A stretch of 64,000 nt of DNA from Verrucomicrobiota bacterium. Lineage in GTDB: Bacteria; Verrucomicrobiota; Verrucomicrobiia; Palsa-1439. The stretch spans positions 62,159 to 126,158 of the forward strand of contig PLZV01000003.1 of NCBI GenBank assembly GCA_003152315.1, in the 5' to 3' direction. Shown here piece by piece: positions 52,046 through 60,889 of the stretch; position 1 is the first letter of the stretch, and each line of letters opens with the position of its first letter. The notes beneath the pieces were generated by a model, which made no database searches, was not told the DNA's origin, and saw only the letters and a program-made list of their open reading frames with translations. A program made the position numbers and the translations under genes.

Positions 52046-55000
52046 ATGAAGACGCGATTTCTCGCCATCCTTTTCTTCTTTGCGGTCAACGGACTGGCGG
52101 CGGAGCCACGCCATCCTGCGGTGATCACCTCCGCGTTCATCAACGAGCACGCCCCGTATCCGGAGTGCCATGCTTCGACCATCGTTGAGGTGGCGCCCGG
52201 CAAACTGGTCGCGGCGTGGTTCGGTGGCACGCGCGAACGCGCGCCCGATATTGGTATCTGGGTGGCGCGACAAGAAGGGGGAAGCTGGCTCGACGCGGTC
52301 GAAGTTGCCAACGGTCTGCAGCCGGATGGCACCCGCCTCCCGACATGGAATCCTGTGCTATTTCACCCAAAAGACGGCCCGCTGGTTTTGTTCTACAAGG
52401 TCGGGCCTTCGCCGAGTGCGTGGTGGGGGATGATGATGACCTCCGTCGATGGCGGGAAAGGTTGGAGCAAATCGGTGCGGCTGCCAGCGGGTGTGCTGGG
52501 GCCGATCAAGAACAAGCCGGTGCTTCTGGCCGACGGCACGTGGCTGTGTCCGTCGAGCACTGAAGGCGGGGAAGCGGGTTGGCAAGTGCATTTTGAACTC
52601 GCGCACGACGCAGGCCGGACCTGGGAGATCATCGGGCCGGTTGAAAAGGGAAACAAATTGGACGCCATCCAGCCGAGCGTGCTTTTCCACCGCGATGGCC
52701 GGTTGCAGGCCCTTTGCCGCACGCGCAACGGCGTGATCGCCACCACGTGGTCGAGTGACGGGGGAAAAAAATGGAGCCCATTGGAGGCGGTTGGTTTGCC
52801 CAATCCGAATTCCGGCATCGATGCCGTCACGCTGGCCGACGGCCGCCAGTTGCTGGTTTACAATCATTCCGCGCCGCCTGCGGATCGTCCAACGAAAGGC
52901 GTTCGTTACCCGCTGGACGTGGCGATTTCGCCTGACGGCGTGAAATGGCAGCACGTTCTCACGCTGGAAGACCAGCCGAGCGGCAATGGCTATGCTTATC
53001 CCGCCGTCATCCAAACATCCGACGGCCTGGTGCACATCACCTACACGTGGAATCGCCAGCATATCAAGTACGTGGTCCTCGATCCGAAACAACTCGGATC
53101 GGGAGGAGAGCAGACAAATTCCAACACGGATCTTCGTGTTACGAATCTGAAATGCGAATTCGCCACAGACCCGCTCGGGGTCGACGTCGCGCAGCCGCGA
53201 TTGTTCTGGTGTGTAGCGAGCGACGAACGCGGTCAGCGGCAGACCGCGTGGCAGGTGCTGGCTGCGTCATCCGCCGAGATTCTCGCGCAAGATCGGGGCG
53301 ATCTGTGGGACAGCGGGCGCGTTGCTTCGGATGAAACAACGTTTGTGCGTTATGCGGGCGCGCCGCTCACGTCGTCACAAAGGGTGTTTTGGAAGGTGCG
53401 GGCCTGGGACCGCGACGGACGCGCCACCCCGTGGAGCGCGAACGCGACGTGGACGATGGGGTTGCTCAAGACGGCGGATTGGAAGGGGAGTTGGATCACT
53501 TCGCCGGGCGCGACCGAGTCGTTACTACTGCGCCGCGAATTTTCCGTGCGACCGGGATTGCGCCGCGCGGTGGCGTATGTTTGCGGGCTGGGACAATACG
53601 AACTCGATTTCAACGGCGCGAAGGCCGGCGAGGACCTGCTCGCGCCGGGGTGGACCGATTACGAACGCACGACGCTCTACGACACACACGACGTGACGGC
53701 GTTGTTGCACGAGGGCACCAACGCCGTCGGGATCATCCTCGGTAATGGCATGTATAACGTTGTTCGTCGAAACCGCTATGTGAAATTCACCGGCTCCTTC
53801 GGCCCGCTGCGCGCGATTCTGCATTTGCGGCTCGAATATGCCGACGGTACCGCGGAAGTCGTCGGCACCGATTCGACGTGGCGCGCTCTGGCGGGGCCGC
53901 TCACCTTCAACAATATCTACGGTGGGGAAGATTACGACGCCCGGCTCGAACCGGCGGGCTGGACGAAGGCAGACTTCAACGACGGCGCGTGGCCGCACGC
54001 GGTGGCGATGGTGCGGGCCGGCGACACATTGCGCGGCCAGAGTGTTGCGGCCGAGCCGTTGCGGGCGATCGAGACGCGGCAGCCCATCGCTTCACAGACG
54101 TTTCCTGACGGCAGTGTTGTGTACGATCTCGGCCAAAACGCCTCGATGATGCCGCGCCTCCGCGTGAGCGGACCGGCGGGCAGCACCGTGCGGCTCACGC
54201 CCGCCGAGGTGGTCAATGCCGATGGCACGATCAATCGCAGCACGATGGGAGGCGCGAGCCGCGGCAGTTCCTGGTGGCAATACACCAAGGCGACGGATGG
54301 CGAAGAGACATGGTTCCCGAAATTCTTCTACGTGGGGTGCCGGTATTTGAAGGCGGAGTTTTTTTCGGCAAATGCCGGCGAAACGAATACGCTGCCGCGA
54401 ATCGAATCGGTCGAGGATGTCATTGTGCACTCGAGCGCCGCGCCGCTCGGCCATTTCGCCTCGTCGAACAATCTGCTGAACCGCATCCGCGACCTTGTGC
54501 GCTGGGCACAGCGGTCGAACATGGTTTCCATCCTGACCGACTGTCCGCACCGTGAAAAGCTTGGCTGGCTCGAACAGTATCATCTCAACGGCCCGGCGAT
54601 ACGGTACGAGTTCGATGTCGCGCGCATTTTCAGCAAGGGCGTGCACGACATGGCCGAGGCGCAGACGGAGGACGGCTTCGTGCCGACCACCGCGCCGGAA
54701 TACACGAAGTTTAAGGGCGCTTTCCGCGCCGCGACGGAGTGGGGTTCGGCGTTCATCCTCGTGCCGTGGCAGCAATACCAATTCACCGGCGATCTCGACC
54801 TGTTGCGCGCGCACTTTGACGCGATGAAACATTACTTCGCCTACCTCGAAACACGCGCGACCGACGACATCGTGTCCGAGGGACTGGGCGACTGGTATGA
54901 CCTCGGCCCGAAAAAGCCCGGCGCGGCACAGCTGACGCCGCCGCCGGTCACCGCCACGGCGTTTTATTTTTACGATGCGACGATTCTCTCGCAGGCAGCC

Positions 55001-55801
55001 AAAGTTCTGGGCCGCGCGGACGACGCGAAGCATTACGCCGCTCGCGCGGAAAGAATCCGCGCGAGTTACAATCGGCACTTCTTCCATCGCGCCACCGGTT
55101 TCTACGCCACCGGCTCGCAATGCGCCAACGCGCTTCCGCTGGTGATGAACATCGTCGAGCCCGGCGACCGCGCCCGCGTGCTGGTCGCGCTCGTGCGCGA
55201 TGTGGAACAACATGGGGACACGATGACGGCGGGAGACATCGGTTTCCGCTATCTCCTCCAGGCGCTCGCGGAAGGCGGACGGTCGGACGTGATCTACCGG
55301 ATGATCAACCAGGATGAAAAGCCGGGTTATGGCTACCAACTTAAGAAAGGCGCGACGAGCCTCACCGAGTCGTGGGATGCGAATCTCAACTCGTCCCACA
55401 ATCACTTCATGCTCGGGCAAATCACGGAATGGTTTTACAAAGACCTCGCCGGCATCGATGTTGACCCGACCGGACCCGGTTTCAAGAAAATCATCCTGCG
55501 TCCGCAACCCGTCGGCGATCTCACGTGGGTCGAAGCGAGTTACGAATCGATCCATGGTCCGATCTCGGTGCGCTGGGAGCGCGCCGGCGAACGTTTCATT
55601 TTGAAAGCAACGATTCCCGCGAACACGACGGCAACCGTCTTCCAACCCGCGCGTGAGGACGCCGCGGTACAGGAAGGCGGCGCGCCCGCGGAGCAGCGCC
55701 CCGGAGTAAAATTCCTTAGACGTGAAGGCGACCGCGCTGTGTTTGCCATTGAGTCGGGGAACTACACCTTCGAATCTCGGTTTGTTCCGCAAGCGCGTTA
55801 A
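52046..55801 (+). CDS. Secreted fusion of BNR/sialidase-like and GH78 alpha-L-rhamnosidase domains
   Basis: 1251 residues. A signal peptide (FLAILFFFAVNGLAA) precedes a six-bladed BNR_2-like propeller (about 22-350): WFGGTRERAPDIGIWVAR, Asp-box-like SVDGGKGWSKSVRL and SSDGGKKWSPL. From about 365 the GH78 module begins (LRVTNLKCEFATDPLGVDV), containing the usual N-terminal sandwiches (RVFWKVRAWDRDG, GLGQYELDFNG) and an (alpha/alpha)6 barrel with LTDCPHREKLGWLEQ and LNSSHNHFMLGQI. GH78 enzymes remove alpha-L-rhamnose; the propeller may be an exo-sialidase, another glycosidase or a lyase-like domain. No linker stop or frameshift is seen. Confidence 0.88.
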   Translation: MKTRFLAILFFFAVNGLAAEPRHPAVITSAFINEHAPYPECHASTIVEVAPGKLVAAWFGGTRERAPDIGIWVARQEGGSWLDAVEVANGLQPDGTRLPTWNPVLFHPKDGPLVLFYKVGPSPSAWWGMMMTSVDGGKGWSKSVRLPAGVLGPIKNKPVLLADGTWLCPSSTEGGEAGWQVHFELAHDAGRTWEIIGPVEKGNKLDAIQPSVLFHRDGRLQALCRTRNGVIATTWSSDGGKKWSPLEAVGLPNPNSGIDAVTLADGRQLLVYNHSAPPADRPTKGVRYPLDVAISPDGVKWQHVLTLEDQPSGNGYAYPAVIQTSDGLVHITYTWNRQHIKYVVLDPKQLGSGGEQTNSNTDLRVTNLKCEFATDPLGVDVAQPRLFWCVASDERGQRQTAWQVLAASSAEILAQDRGDLWDSGRVASDETTFVRYAGAPLTSSQRVFWKVRAWDRDGRATPWSANATWTMGLLKTADWKGSWITSPGATESLLLRREFSVRPGLRRAVAYVCGLGQYELDFNGAKAGEDLLAPGWTDYERTTLYDTHDVTALLHEGTNAVGIILGNGMYNVVRRNRYVKFTGSFGPLRAILHLRLEYADGTAEVVGTDSTWRALAGPLTFNNIYGGEDYDARLEPAGWTKADFNDGAWPHAVAMVRAGDTLRGQSVAAEPLRAIETRQPIASQTFPDGSVVYDLGQNASMMPRLRVSGPAGSTVRLTPAEVVNADGTINRSTMGGASRGSSWWQYTKATDGEETWFPKFFYVGCRYLKAEFFSANAGETNTLPRIESVEDVIVHSSAAPLGHFASSNNLLNRIRDLVRWAQRSNMVSILTDCPHREKLGWLEQYHLNGPAIRYEFDVARIFSKGVHDMAEAQTEDGFVPTTAPEYTKFKGAFRAATEWGSAFILVPWQQYQFTGDLDLLRAHFDAMKHYFAYLETRATDDIVSEGLGDWYDLGPKKPGAAQLTPPPVTATAFYFYDATILSQAAKVLGRADDAKHYAARAERIRASYNRHFFHRATGFYATGSQCANALPLVMNIVEPGDRARVLVALVRDVEQHGDTMTAGDIGFRYLLQALAEGGRSDVIYRMINQDEKPGYGYQLKKGATSLTESWDANLNSSHNHFMLGQITEWFYKDLAGIDVDPTGPGFKKIILRPQPVGDLTWVEASYESIHGPISVRWERAGERFILKATIPANTTATVFQPAREDAAVQEGGAPAEQRPGVKFLRREGDRAVFAIESGNYTFESRFVPQAR

Positions 55802-55833
55802 GTGCACACTCAAGCTGGCGCAGAAGCATTTTG

Positions 55834-56712
55834 TTAATCACCGGCGCCAAGAGGACCGGTGCTTGTCCGTTTGAGATACATCGTCTGTTTGGGGAAATCC
55901 AGGGTGACAAGATGCCGTGACAGGAAACGCAGTCCGATCCCATTGTTTTCGACGTCAATCCGGCGCAACCGAATATCCGGGTAGGCCTCTCCGCCCAACA
56001 CGCCATTGGGAGAGTGAACCTCGCCGGTCGCCGTTGGCGCCGCTTGGTTGGTCCATTGCTGGTAGAGTTTTGGCATCAGCCAACCGTCGATATCGAAGCC
56101 GGAATCAATCAGCGAAGTTGAACCCTTCGCGCCGTCAAGACTCTCGCGAACGTCAAACCGTCCGTCGCCATGGTCTACCAAGGGGAATGGTTTGCCCCAG
56201 CTTTCTTTGTTCGAATGTTCGTCGTCGAGAAAACGCATCCTACCGGCGGCAAAATCCAGTTGAACGCAATAATGGCGCAGGCAGTCCAGGCCGAGAATCC
56301 CCATGATGGGACGACGGGAAGAAGAGGATGGGCGCTTCAAATTAAGGGTAATGATCTGGCTACCGGTCAGCAGCCGAGTGCTTCCCGCATAGAGCCGGGG
56401 CTCCGCATAGGTGTCCTGCTTCTTGATAACGCCCCACCTCGTGACCGACAGTGTGCCGACAGGTTTTCCCAGGTGTGACTTCCAGGATATGTCGAAACAA
56501 GTGCCTCCCGATCCGGTGTCCACAAGAAACGGCAACTCTTCGCCGCTTTTCAACCGCAGCATTACAACCAACATATCTCCGCGGCCGGCATTTTTGTTCA
56601 TGGACACATCCGCGGGAAGGGGTGGGTGGAGCGAACTTTCCGTCGCGCAAGAGCACAAAAGCAGCAGGATCAGGAATGTTGCGAGTGTGCGAGGCATCGG
56701 GATTGTGTTCAT
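55834..56712 (-). CDS. Aspartyl-protease-like lipoprotein
   Basis: 292 residues. A lipoprotein signal (ATFLILLLLCSC) leads to a retropepsin-type domain. LPFLVDTGSGGTCFDISW contains the DTG(S/G) active-site motif; a second, partial half appears as STSLIDSGFDIDGWLMPK, also with a DSG-like core, so a two-lobed architecture is possible. IMGILGLDCLRHYCVQLDF matches the usual strand after the active site (GxLG). Such proteins are membrane-attached peptidases of uncertain substrate. ATG 56712 is selected over the frame extension, since the signal peptide begins there. It is downstream of PadR and the HAAS-like protein. Confidence 0.78.
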   Translation of the reverse strand: MNTIPMPRTLATFLILLLLCSCATESSLHPPLPADVSMNKNAGRGDMLVVMLRLKSGEELPFLVDTGSGGTCFDISWKSHLGKPVGTLSVTRWGVIKKQDTYAEPRLYAGSTRLLTGSQIITLNLKRPSSSSRRPIMGILGLDCLRHYCVQLDFAAGRMRFLDDEHSNKESWGKPFPLVDHGDGRFDVRESLDGAKGSTSLIDSGFDIDGWLMPKLYQQWTNQAAPTATGEVHSPNGVLGGEAYPDIRLRRIDVENNGIGLRFLSRHLVTLDFPKQTMYLKRTSTGPLGAGD

Positions 56713-56738
56713 GGATCCAGCTGAACACACGAGTCCCG

Positions 56739-57449
56739 CTAGGCGGCAACACTTTCGCGATAACAATGCGCAGTTCGCCGCTGGAAGGCATAAACCAGGG
56801 CGACTGTCACGAGCGGCATCGCAAGTCGAATCCATGGGGAGGACCCATGTGGAGGGAAGGAGAACCCCAAACTCAATGAGTGCGGAACGATGTTAATCCA
56901 GGTAAACAACGCGTAGATGGAACAGATGGCACACGCGATTGCTGTCCACTTGAAGCTCAGACCCGATCGCCGTGCCAACCAGCAGAAGAGAAGCGTCACT
57001 AGGGCAAGCGCGAGGCAGTCAGCGCCATGAACCAACATAGACATATGGTGGAAAACAACGGGGTTGTCGGCTGCCACGTGGAGTCGGGTCTCGTCCAGGG
57101 CATAACCAAAGGCGAACACCAGCCAGAGACCGACAAACATTATCAAGCTCCACAACAGGGGAACCGCCAACAGCGGCAACACACAGAAACCGATAATGGA
57201 ATGGCGGCCCCACCAGGACGAACGTCGGAGCGCCTCCGCCAGGCCTTCTGCCAAATCGAGTGGGTTTCCAAGCAGCGTGTCGGCATGGATTTCGGCTGCA
57301 ACCCCGGACAATCCCTCCGCCAACGCGGTTTGCTTCAAATCCTCGCGGTGGTCGGTGACTTCTTGAACCAACCGCCGCACGCGCGCGATGGGACAACCCA
57401 GATCCACGAGCCGACGTCGCAATTGTTCGATATAATCTGTTTTAGGCAT
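56739..57449 (-). CDS. Membrane protein with HAAS-like N-terminal domain
   Basis: 236 residues. The N-terminal 75 residues (YIEQLRRRLVDLGCP, VRRLVQEVTDHREDLKQTALAEG) resemble the DUF1700/HAAS signalling domain that pairs with PadR regulators. Four to five transmembrane helices follow (IIGFCVLPLLAVPLLWSLIMF, LALALVTLLFCW, AIACAICSIYALFTW, LVTVALVYAF). It overlaps the PadR gene by eight bases. The pair may form a membrane-linked control circuit as described for PadR-HAAS systems. The downstream aspartyl-protease-like gene is 26 bp away. Confidence 0.72.
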   Translation of the reverse strand: MPKTDYIEQLRRRLVDLGCPIARVRRLVQEVTDHREDLKQTALAEGLSGVAAEIHADTLLGNPLDLAEGLAEALRRSSWWGRHSIIGFCVLPLLAVPLLWSLIMFVGLWLVFAFGYALDETRLHVAADNPVVFHHMSMLVHGADCLALALVTLLFCWLARRSGLSFKWTAIACAICSIYALFTWINIVPHSLSLGFSFPPHGSSPWIRLAMPLVTVALVYAFQRRTAHCYRESVAA

Positions 57450-57777
57450 ATTGCTCTCCCATCAATGACGAGATGCCGGTTGTAACGCGCTTCCACTCCG
57501 TGGTCAATTCGTCGAGCCGCTTTCCTCCGCGAGGGGTGAGTTTGTAATAATTGCGGCTTCGGCCATCGACCTCCCGCCGTCGACTGCTCACCAGTTTTTC
57601 CGCTTCCAGGTAATGCAGGTACGGGTAGATGCAGCCTTCGCCAAACGACAGGGTTTCCCTGGTTTGGGCGCGGATTTCCTCGATGATTTGGTAACCGTAC
57701 ATTTCACGCCGGGAAAGCAGGCGCAGCACCAGCAATTCCGGGACGCCGTTCAAAAAAATGGGGTTGGTCTTTTTCAT
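57442..57777 (-). CDS. PadR-family transcriptional regulator
   Basis: 111 residues with the winged helix of PadR: LVLRLLSRREMYGYQIIEEI, LSFGEGCIYPYLHYLEAEKLV and RNYYKLTPRGGKRLDEL. ATG 57777 is the start of the conserved fold; the frame extension to 57927 adds unrelated residues. The palindrome ATACCT-N9-AGGTAT in its own promoter suggests autorepression. It is the first gene of a small operon with a membrane protein and a peptidase-like lipoprotein. Confidence 0.9.
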   Translation of the reverse strand: MKKTNPIFLNGVPELLVLRLLSRREMYGYQIIEEIRAQTRETLSFGEGCIYPYLHYLEAEKLVSSRRREVDGRSRNYYKLTPRGGKRLDELTTEWKRVTTGISSLMGEQYA

Positions 57778-57784
57778 CGCGGCG

Positions 57785-57813
57785 ACAATACCTATAACTG
57801 TAAGGTATGTCAA
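57785..57813 (-). promoter_or_regulatory. padR promoter with embedded PadR operator
   Basis: On the minus strand TTGACA (57813-57808), a 17-bp spacer and TATTGT (57790-57785) form a promoter. The spacer includes the dyad ATACCT (57788-57793) and AGGTAT (57803-57808). The -10 lies about 8 bp from the start codon, so the transcription start would coincide with ATG 57777: a leaderless mRNA. Confidence 0.68.
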
Positions 57814-58510
57814 CATCAAACTGTGAGGCATAGGGGCGACATGACGGGCGTCGCAGTACAGGAGAGCGACCGCGCGTGTTCGTCGTCGGGTCGGGCTCCT
57901 ATGGTTTCGAATCGCAGACCGGTCCACAAACGCATTACGTGCCGTCTGGGATCGGAATGGAAACTGGGAATGCCAGTCGGTACCAATCGCCTTGTAAAGT
58001 CGCGCTGTGTTCAGGATACTAAGGCCTCATGGCGTTGCCCGGTCATCTGCCGGTCGAGGATTCGTTGCGTCGTTTGACACGAAAGACGCAAGTCTGCCGC
58101 GCGTCGGCTACCCGTCCCACGTGTTCCAGTATCGTCCGGAGGCAGGCGACAAATTTCCTGCCAACAAGCAAAGGTTGCCGGTACGAAATGGACTTCGTTT
58201 TCACTGTCTAGCAAAACCGAGCCGATTCGGGGAGAATGATTTGGTGCCACGAAGGCAGTGTTCCTATTCTTGGCCCTCTCTATTCTATCATCGTTAACCG
58301 ATACATTTTACTGGACACCAGCGCAGCTGGAGGGGTATAGTCAGCGCAGTTCTTTGACATCCGCCTTCGCCGAAGATACGGCGCGACTACGCTGCTAAAG
58401 GTGGCTTGAGGTGCAGGCCAACTTTGCCAAAGCTGGTAAGGCCAAGGGGTGGGGGGTCTGCGGAGTGGATTTGCTGGAGGCAAAAAGGGGACCTATATAT
58501 GTTTTTGCGA

Positions 58511-58689
58511 AACGAACCCACCGTTTTTCGGAGAAAAATCCGTTATAAGAATCTAAAAGCAAACAGGTTAACTAGAAAAAGTCGCGACAAATTCGGTGGG
58601 TTCGTTTTGGAAAACGAACCCAATTTGAGGGGGTAAAACAGGTGCATTTGCCGAAAACGAACCCACTTTTAGGCCTTTGGTGGGTTCGT
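58511..58689. repeat. Cluster of alternating inverted repeats with core AACGAACCCA
   Basis: Five copies occur in 180 bp: forward at 58511-58522, 58613-58622 and 58656-58666; reverse at 58595-58606 and 58679-58688. 58597-58622 is a 12-bp perfect stem with a GG loop. 58657-58666 pairs with 58680-58689 (10 bp), and 58511-58523 pairs with 58594-58606 (13 bp). Nested foldings are possible. The stretch around them is AT-rich compared with its surroundings. Confidence 0.8.
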
Positions 58690-58911
58690 ATCCGTGGGAA
58701 CGAAGCCACCGGGACGCTGACGCTATGGGGCGAGGAGTGGTCGGAATGGCGGGAGCGTCCTGATTGTTCGAAAGGTTATCCCAGTCGCGAGAGATGCTTC
58801 GACAAGCTCAGCATGACGGACCGGGGAGGGGATGAAAGGATTTTAGATATAAGGACCAGCACACAACCGCAGGAAGGTAACTTGAGAGTTGAGATTGACG
58901 GCGACAAATGC

Positions 58912-58930
58912 AACAGGCGGGACGCCTGTT
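58912..58930. repeat. Palindrome AACAGGCG-GGA-CGCCTGTT
   Basis: An eight-base perfect stem around a three-base loop, located 97 bp before the LemA gene. It has no T-tract, so a protein-binding or dispersed-repeat nature is likely. Confidence 0.65.
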
Positions 58931-59026
58931 CAACGCGGAGTGGATTTGGAACTTTGACATTGCATTGAAAACGACACGGAAGTGCGGTATTGCAGGTGGA
59001 CATCGACGAACCAAGTGAGGCGAATT

Positions 59027-59626
59027 ATGCAGAAGCGGATTATTTTTGGATTACTGGCGATCATGACCCTGGGACAGGGTTGTGGCTACAACCGTTTGGT
59101 CAGCCTGCAGCAAGAGGTGGATAAGCAGTGGGCGCAGGTGCAGAATGTGTATCAGCGCCGGGCGGACCTGGTGCCGAACCTGGTCGCGACGGTGTCGGGG
59201 TCGGCGAATTTCGAGAAGTCGACGCTGATAGCGATCACCGAGGCGCGCGCGTCGGTGGGCAAGATTGACGCGAGCCAGGTGGCGAACGATCCCGCCAAAT
59301 TCGCGGAGTTCGAGAAGGCGCAGTCGAATTTGGGCGGGGCACTTTCGCGATTGCTGGTGGTGGCGGAAAACTATCCGCAGTTGAAGTCGAGCGCGAACTT
59401 CATGGAGCTTCAGGCGCAATTGGAGGGCACGGAGAACCGGATTTCCGTCGAGCGCGGCCGGTACAATGACGTCGTGCAACGATACAACACGGCCACCAAG
59501 AGTTTCCCGACGTTGGTGTACGCGGGTTCTTTTGGATTCAAGGAGAAGCCGTATTTTACGGCGACGACCGGCGCGGAAGTTGCGCCCAAGGTTGATTTTG
59601 GTTCTCAGGGAACATCTACGAAGTAA
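59027..59626 (+). CDS. LemA-family lipoprotein
   Basis: 199 residues. A signal with lipobox LGQGC at about residue 19 is followed by a long-helical LemA domain: YNRLVSLQQEVDKQWAQVQN, VYQRRADLVPNLVATVSG and ERGRYNDVVQRYNTATKSFP, all family signatures. ATG 59027 follows GAGG by 8 bases; the extension to 58982 is not supported. LemA proteins are membrane-anchored with unclear function; they frequently travel with TPM proteins, as here. The LemA-TPM-TPM unit is presumably one operon. Confidence 0.93.
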   Translation: MQKRIIFGLLAIMTLGQGCGYNRLVSLQQEVDKQWAQVQNVYQRRADLVPNLVATVSGSANFEKSTLIAITEARASVGKIDASQVANDPAKFAEFEKAQSNLGGALSRLLVVAENYPQLKSSANFMELQAQLEGTENRISVERGRYNDVVQRYNTATKSFPTLVYAGSFGFKEKPYFTATTGAEVAPKVDFGSQGTSTK

Positions 59627-59635
59627 GGGCTGATC

Positions 59636-60409
59636 TTGACGCGCATAAGATCAATCTTTCTCTTTGTGGCCCTGCTTCCCACGCTGGCCATGGCCGCCGA
59701 GGTCATCCCGCCGAAGCCGGAGAAGTATTTCAACGATTACGCCCACGTCACATCGGGCGCGACGGCTGCTGAGCTGAACCAAAAGCTCGAGCAGTTCGAA
59801 CGCGACGCCTCCAGCCAGATCGTGGTCGCCGTTTATCCGAAGATGGAGACGGATTCCTCGATCGAGGATTATACCGTTCGCGTCGCGCAATCGTGGGGCG
59901 TTGGCCAGAAGGGAAAAGATAACGGCGCGATGCTGTTCGTGTTCGTCCAGGACCACAAGATGTACATCCAGGTCGGGTATGGGTTGGAGGGGGCCCTGCC
60001 CGACGCGTTGGCGAAGCGGATCATTGAGAACGAGATCAAGCCGCACTTTCGCAACAATGATTTTGATGCCGGTCTGCGCGCGGGCGTGACGGCCATTCTT
60101 CAGGCGGTGAAGGGCGAATACAAGGGCACGGGTCGCACTGTGGCGGATCGATCTCGTCAGACGATATCGCCAAACGCGATCTGGATTGCCCTGGTTATTA
60201 TTATTATTATTCTCATTCGCTTCATCAGCTACGGATTTGGGGGAGGCACGGTGTACTCGAGCGTCGGACGGGCCGTCAGCTATGGCTTTTTGGGTGGAAT
60301 GTTGAGTGGAGGCGGCGGGTCTTCGGGTGGTGGCGGCTTCTCGGGAGGCGGCGGGTTTTCAGGAGGCGGTGGAAGTTTCGGCGGTGGTGGCGCCGGGGGA
60401 AGCTGGTAA
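59636..60409 (+). CDS. TPM-domain membrane protein (YgcG-like)
   Basis: 257 residues starting with TTG 59636, eight bases after AAGGG. Signal peptide (FLFVALLPTLAMA), then a TPM domain (about 30-160): YFNDYAHVTSGATAAELNQKL, SSQIVVAVYPKM, NGAMLFVFVQDHKMYIQVGY. A transmembrane helix (WIALVIIIIILIRFISY) is followed by a Gly-rich tail (SSGGGGFSGGGGFS repeated). This architecture is typical of YgcG/TPM phosphatase-like proteins adjacent to LemA. No nearer ATG would keep the signal peptide. Confidence 0.9.
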   Translation: MTRIRSIFLFVALLPTLAMAAEVIPPKPEKYFNDYAHVTSGATAAELNQKLEQFERDASSQIVVAVYPKMETDSSIEDYTVRVAQSWGVGQKGKDNGAMLFVFVQDHKMYIQVGYGLEGALPDALAKRIIENEIKPHFRNNDFDAGLRAGVTAILQAVKGEYKGTGRTVADRSRQTISPNAIWIALVIIIIILIRFISYGFGGGTVYSSVGRAVSYGFLGGMLSGGGGSSGGGGFSGGGGFSGGGGSFGGGGAGGSW

Positions 60410-60413
60410 GGCG

Positions 60414-60851
60414 ATGAAGACGAAGCATTTATTTGCCGAACTGGATCACGACCGGATTACCGTGGCCATCCAGAAGACGGAGAAACACACGTCCGGCGAA
60501 ATCCGCGTGTACGTGAGCCATCGCAAAGTCTCCGACCCGCGTCACGCGGCCGCGCACCAGTTCGTCAAGCTGGGCATGGACAAGACCAGGCATCGCAATG
60601 CGGTCCTGATTTTCATCGCGCCCGAATCGCAGAACTTCGCAATCCTGGGAGACACGGCGGTGCATGCCCAGTGTGGCGAAGCGTTTTGGGAGAGCGTCGC
60701 CGGAGCCATGCGCGAGCTGTTTCGGCAGGGAAAGTTCACCGAAGGAATCGTCCACGGAATCGACACCGCGGGCAGGTTACTGGCGCAACATTTTCCGGCT
60801 GACGACACGGGGCCTAATCATCTTCCGGATTCGGTTGTGGAGGGTGAGTGA
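60414..60851 (+). CDS. Second TPM-domain protein, soluble
   Basis: 145 residues from ATG 60414. It has a TPM domain: ITVAIQKTEKHTSGEIRVYV, RNAVLIFIAPESQNFAILGD and the last helix FTEGIVHGIDTAGRLLAQHF. It lacks a signal peptide and membrane helix, so it may be cytoplasmic or interact with membrane-bound TPM. Four bases separate it from the preceding gene. The earlier in-frame start at 60306 lies inside that gene. Confidence 0.85.
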   Translation: MKTKHLFAELDHDRITVAIQKTEKHTSGEIRVYVSHRKVSDPRHAAAHQFVKLGMDKTRHRNAVLIFIAPESQNFAILGDTAVHAQCGEAFWESVAGAMRELFRQGKFTEGIVHGIDTAGRLLAQHFPADDTGPNHLPDSVVEGE

Positions 60852-60889
60852 CTCGCTCGGCTTGGAAGGCCGGGGGAGCGCGTCAACGG

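Larger units (their letters stand above)
57814..59026. other. 1.2-kb non-coding region
   Basis: No gene can be supported here: the small open frames lack ribosome sites, motifs and conserved-looking composition. Its right half holds the inverted-repeat cluster at 58511-58689 and the palindrome at 58912-58930, and the text CTTCGACAAGCTCAGCATGA (58799-58818), which looks like dispersed intergenic repeats of environmental genomes. It is probably an accumulation site for small repeats. Confidence 0.5.

Noticed and set aside
54092-55813. Minus-strand open frame of 573 residues
   Set aside because: Antisense to the GH78 catalytic domain; Arg/His-rich text without domain content.
58511-58689. Possible CRISPR array
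   Set aside because: Units are short, alternate in orientation and lack uniform spacers; no cas gene is nearby.
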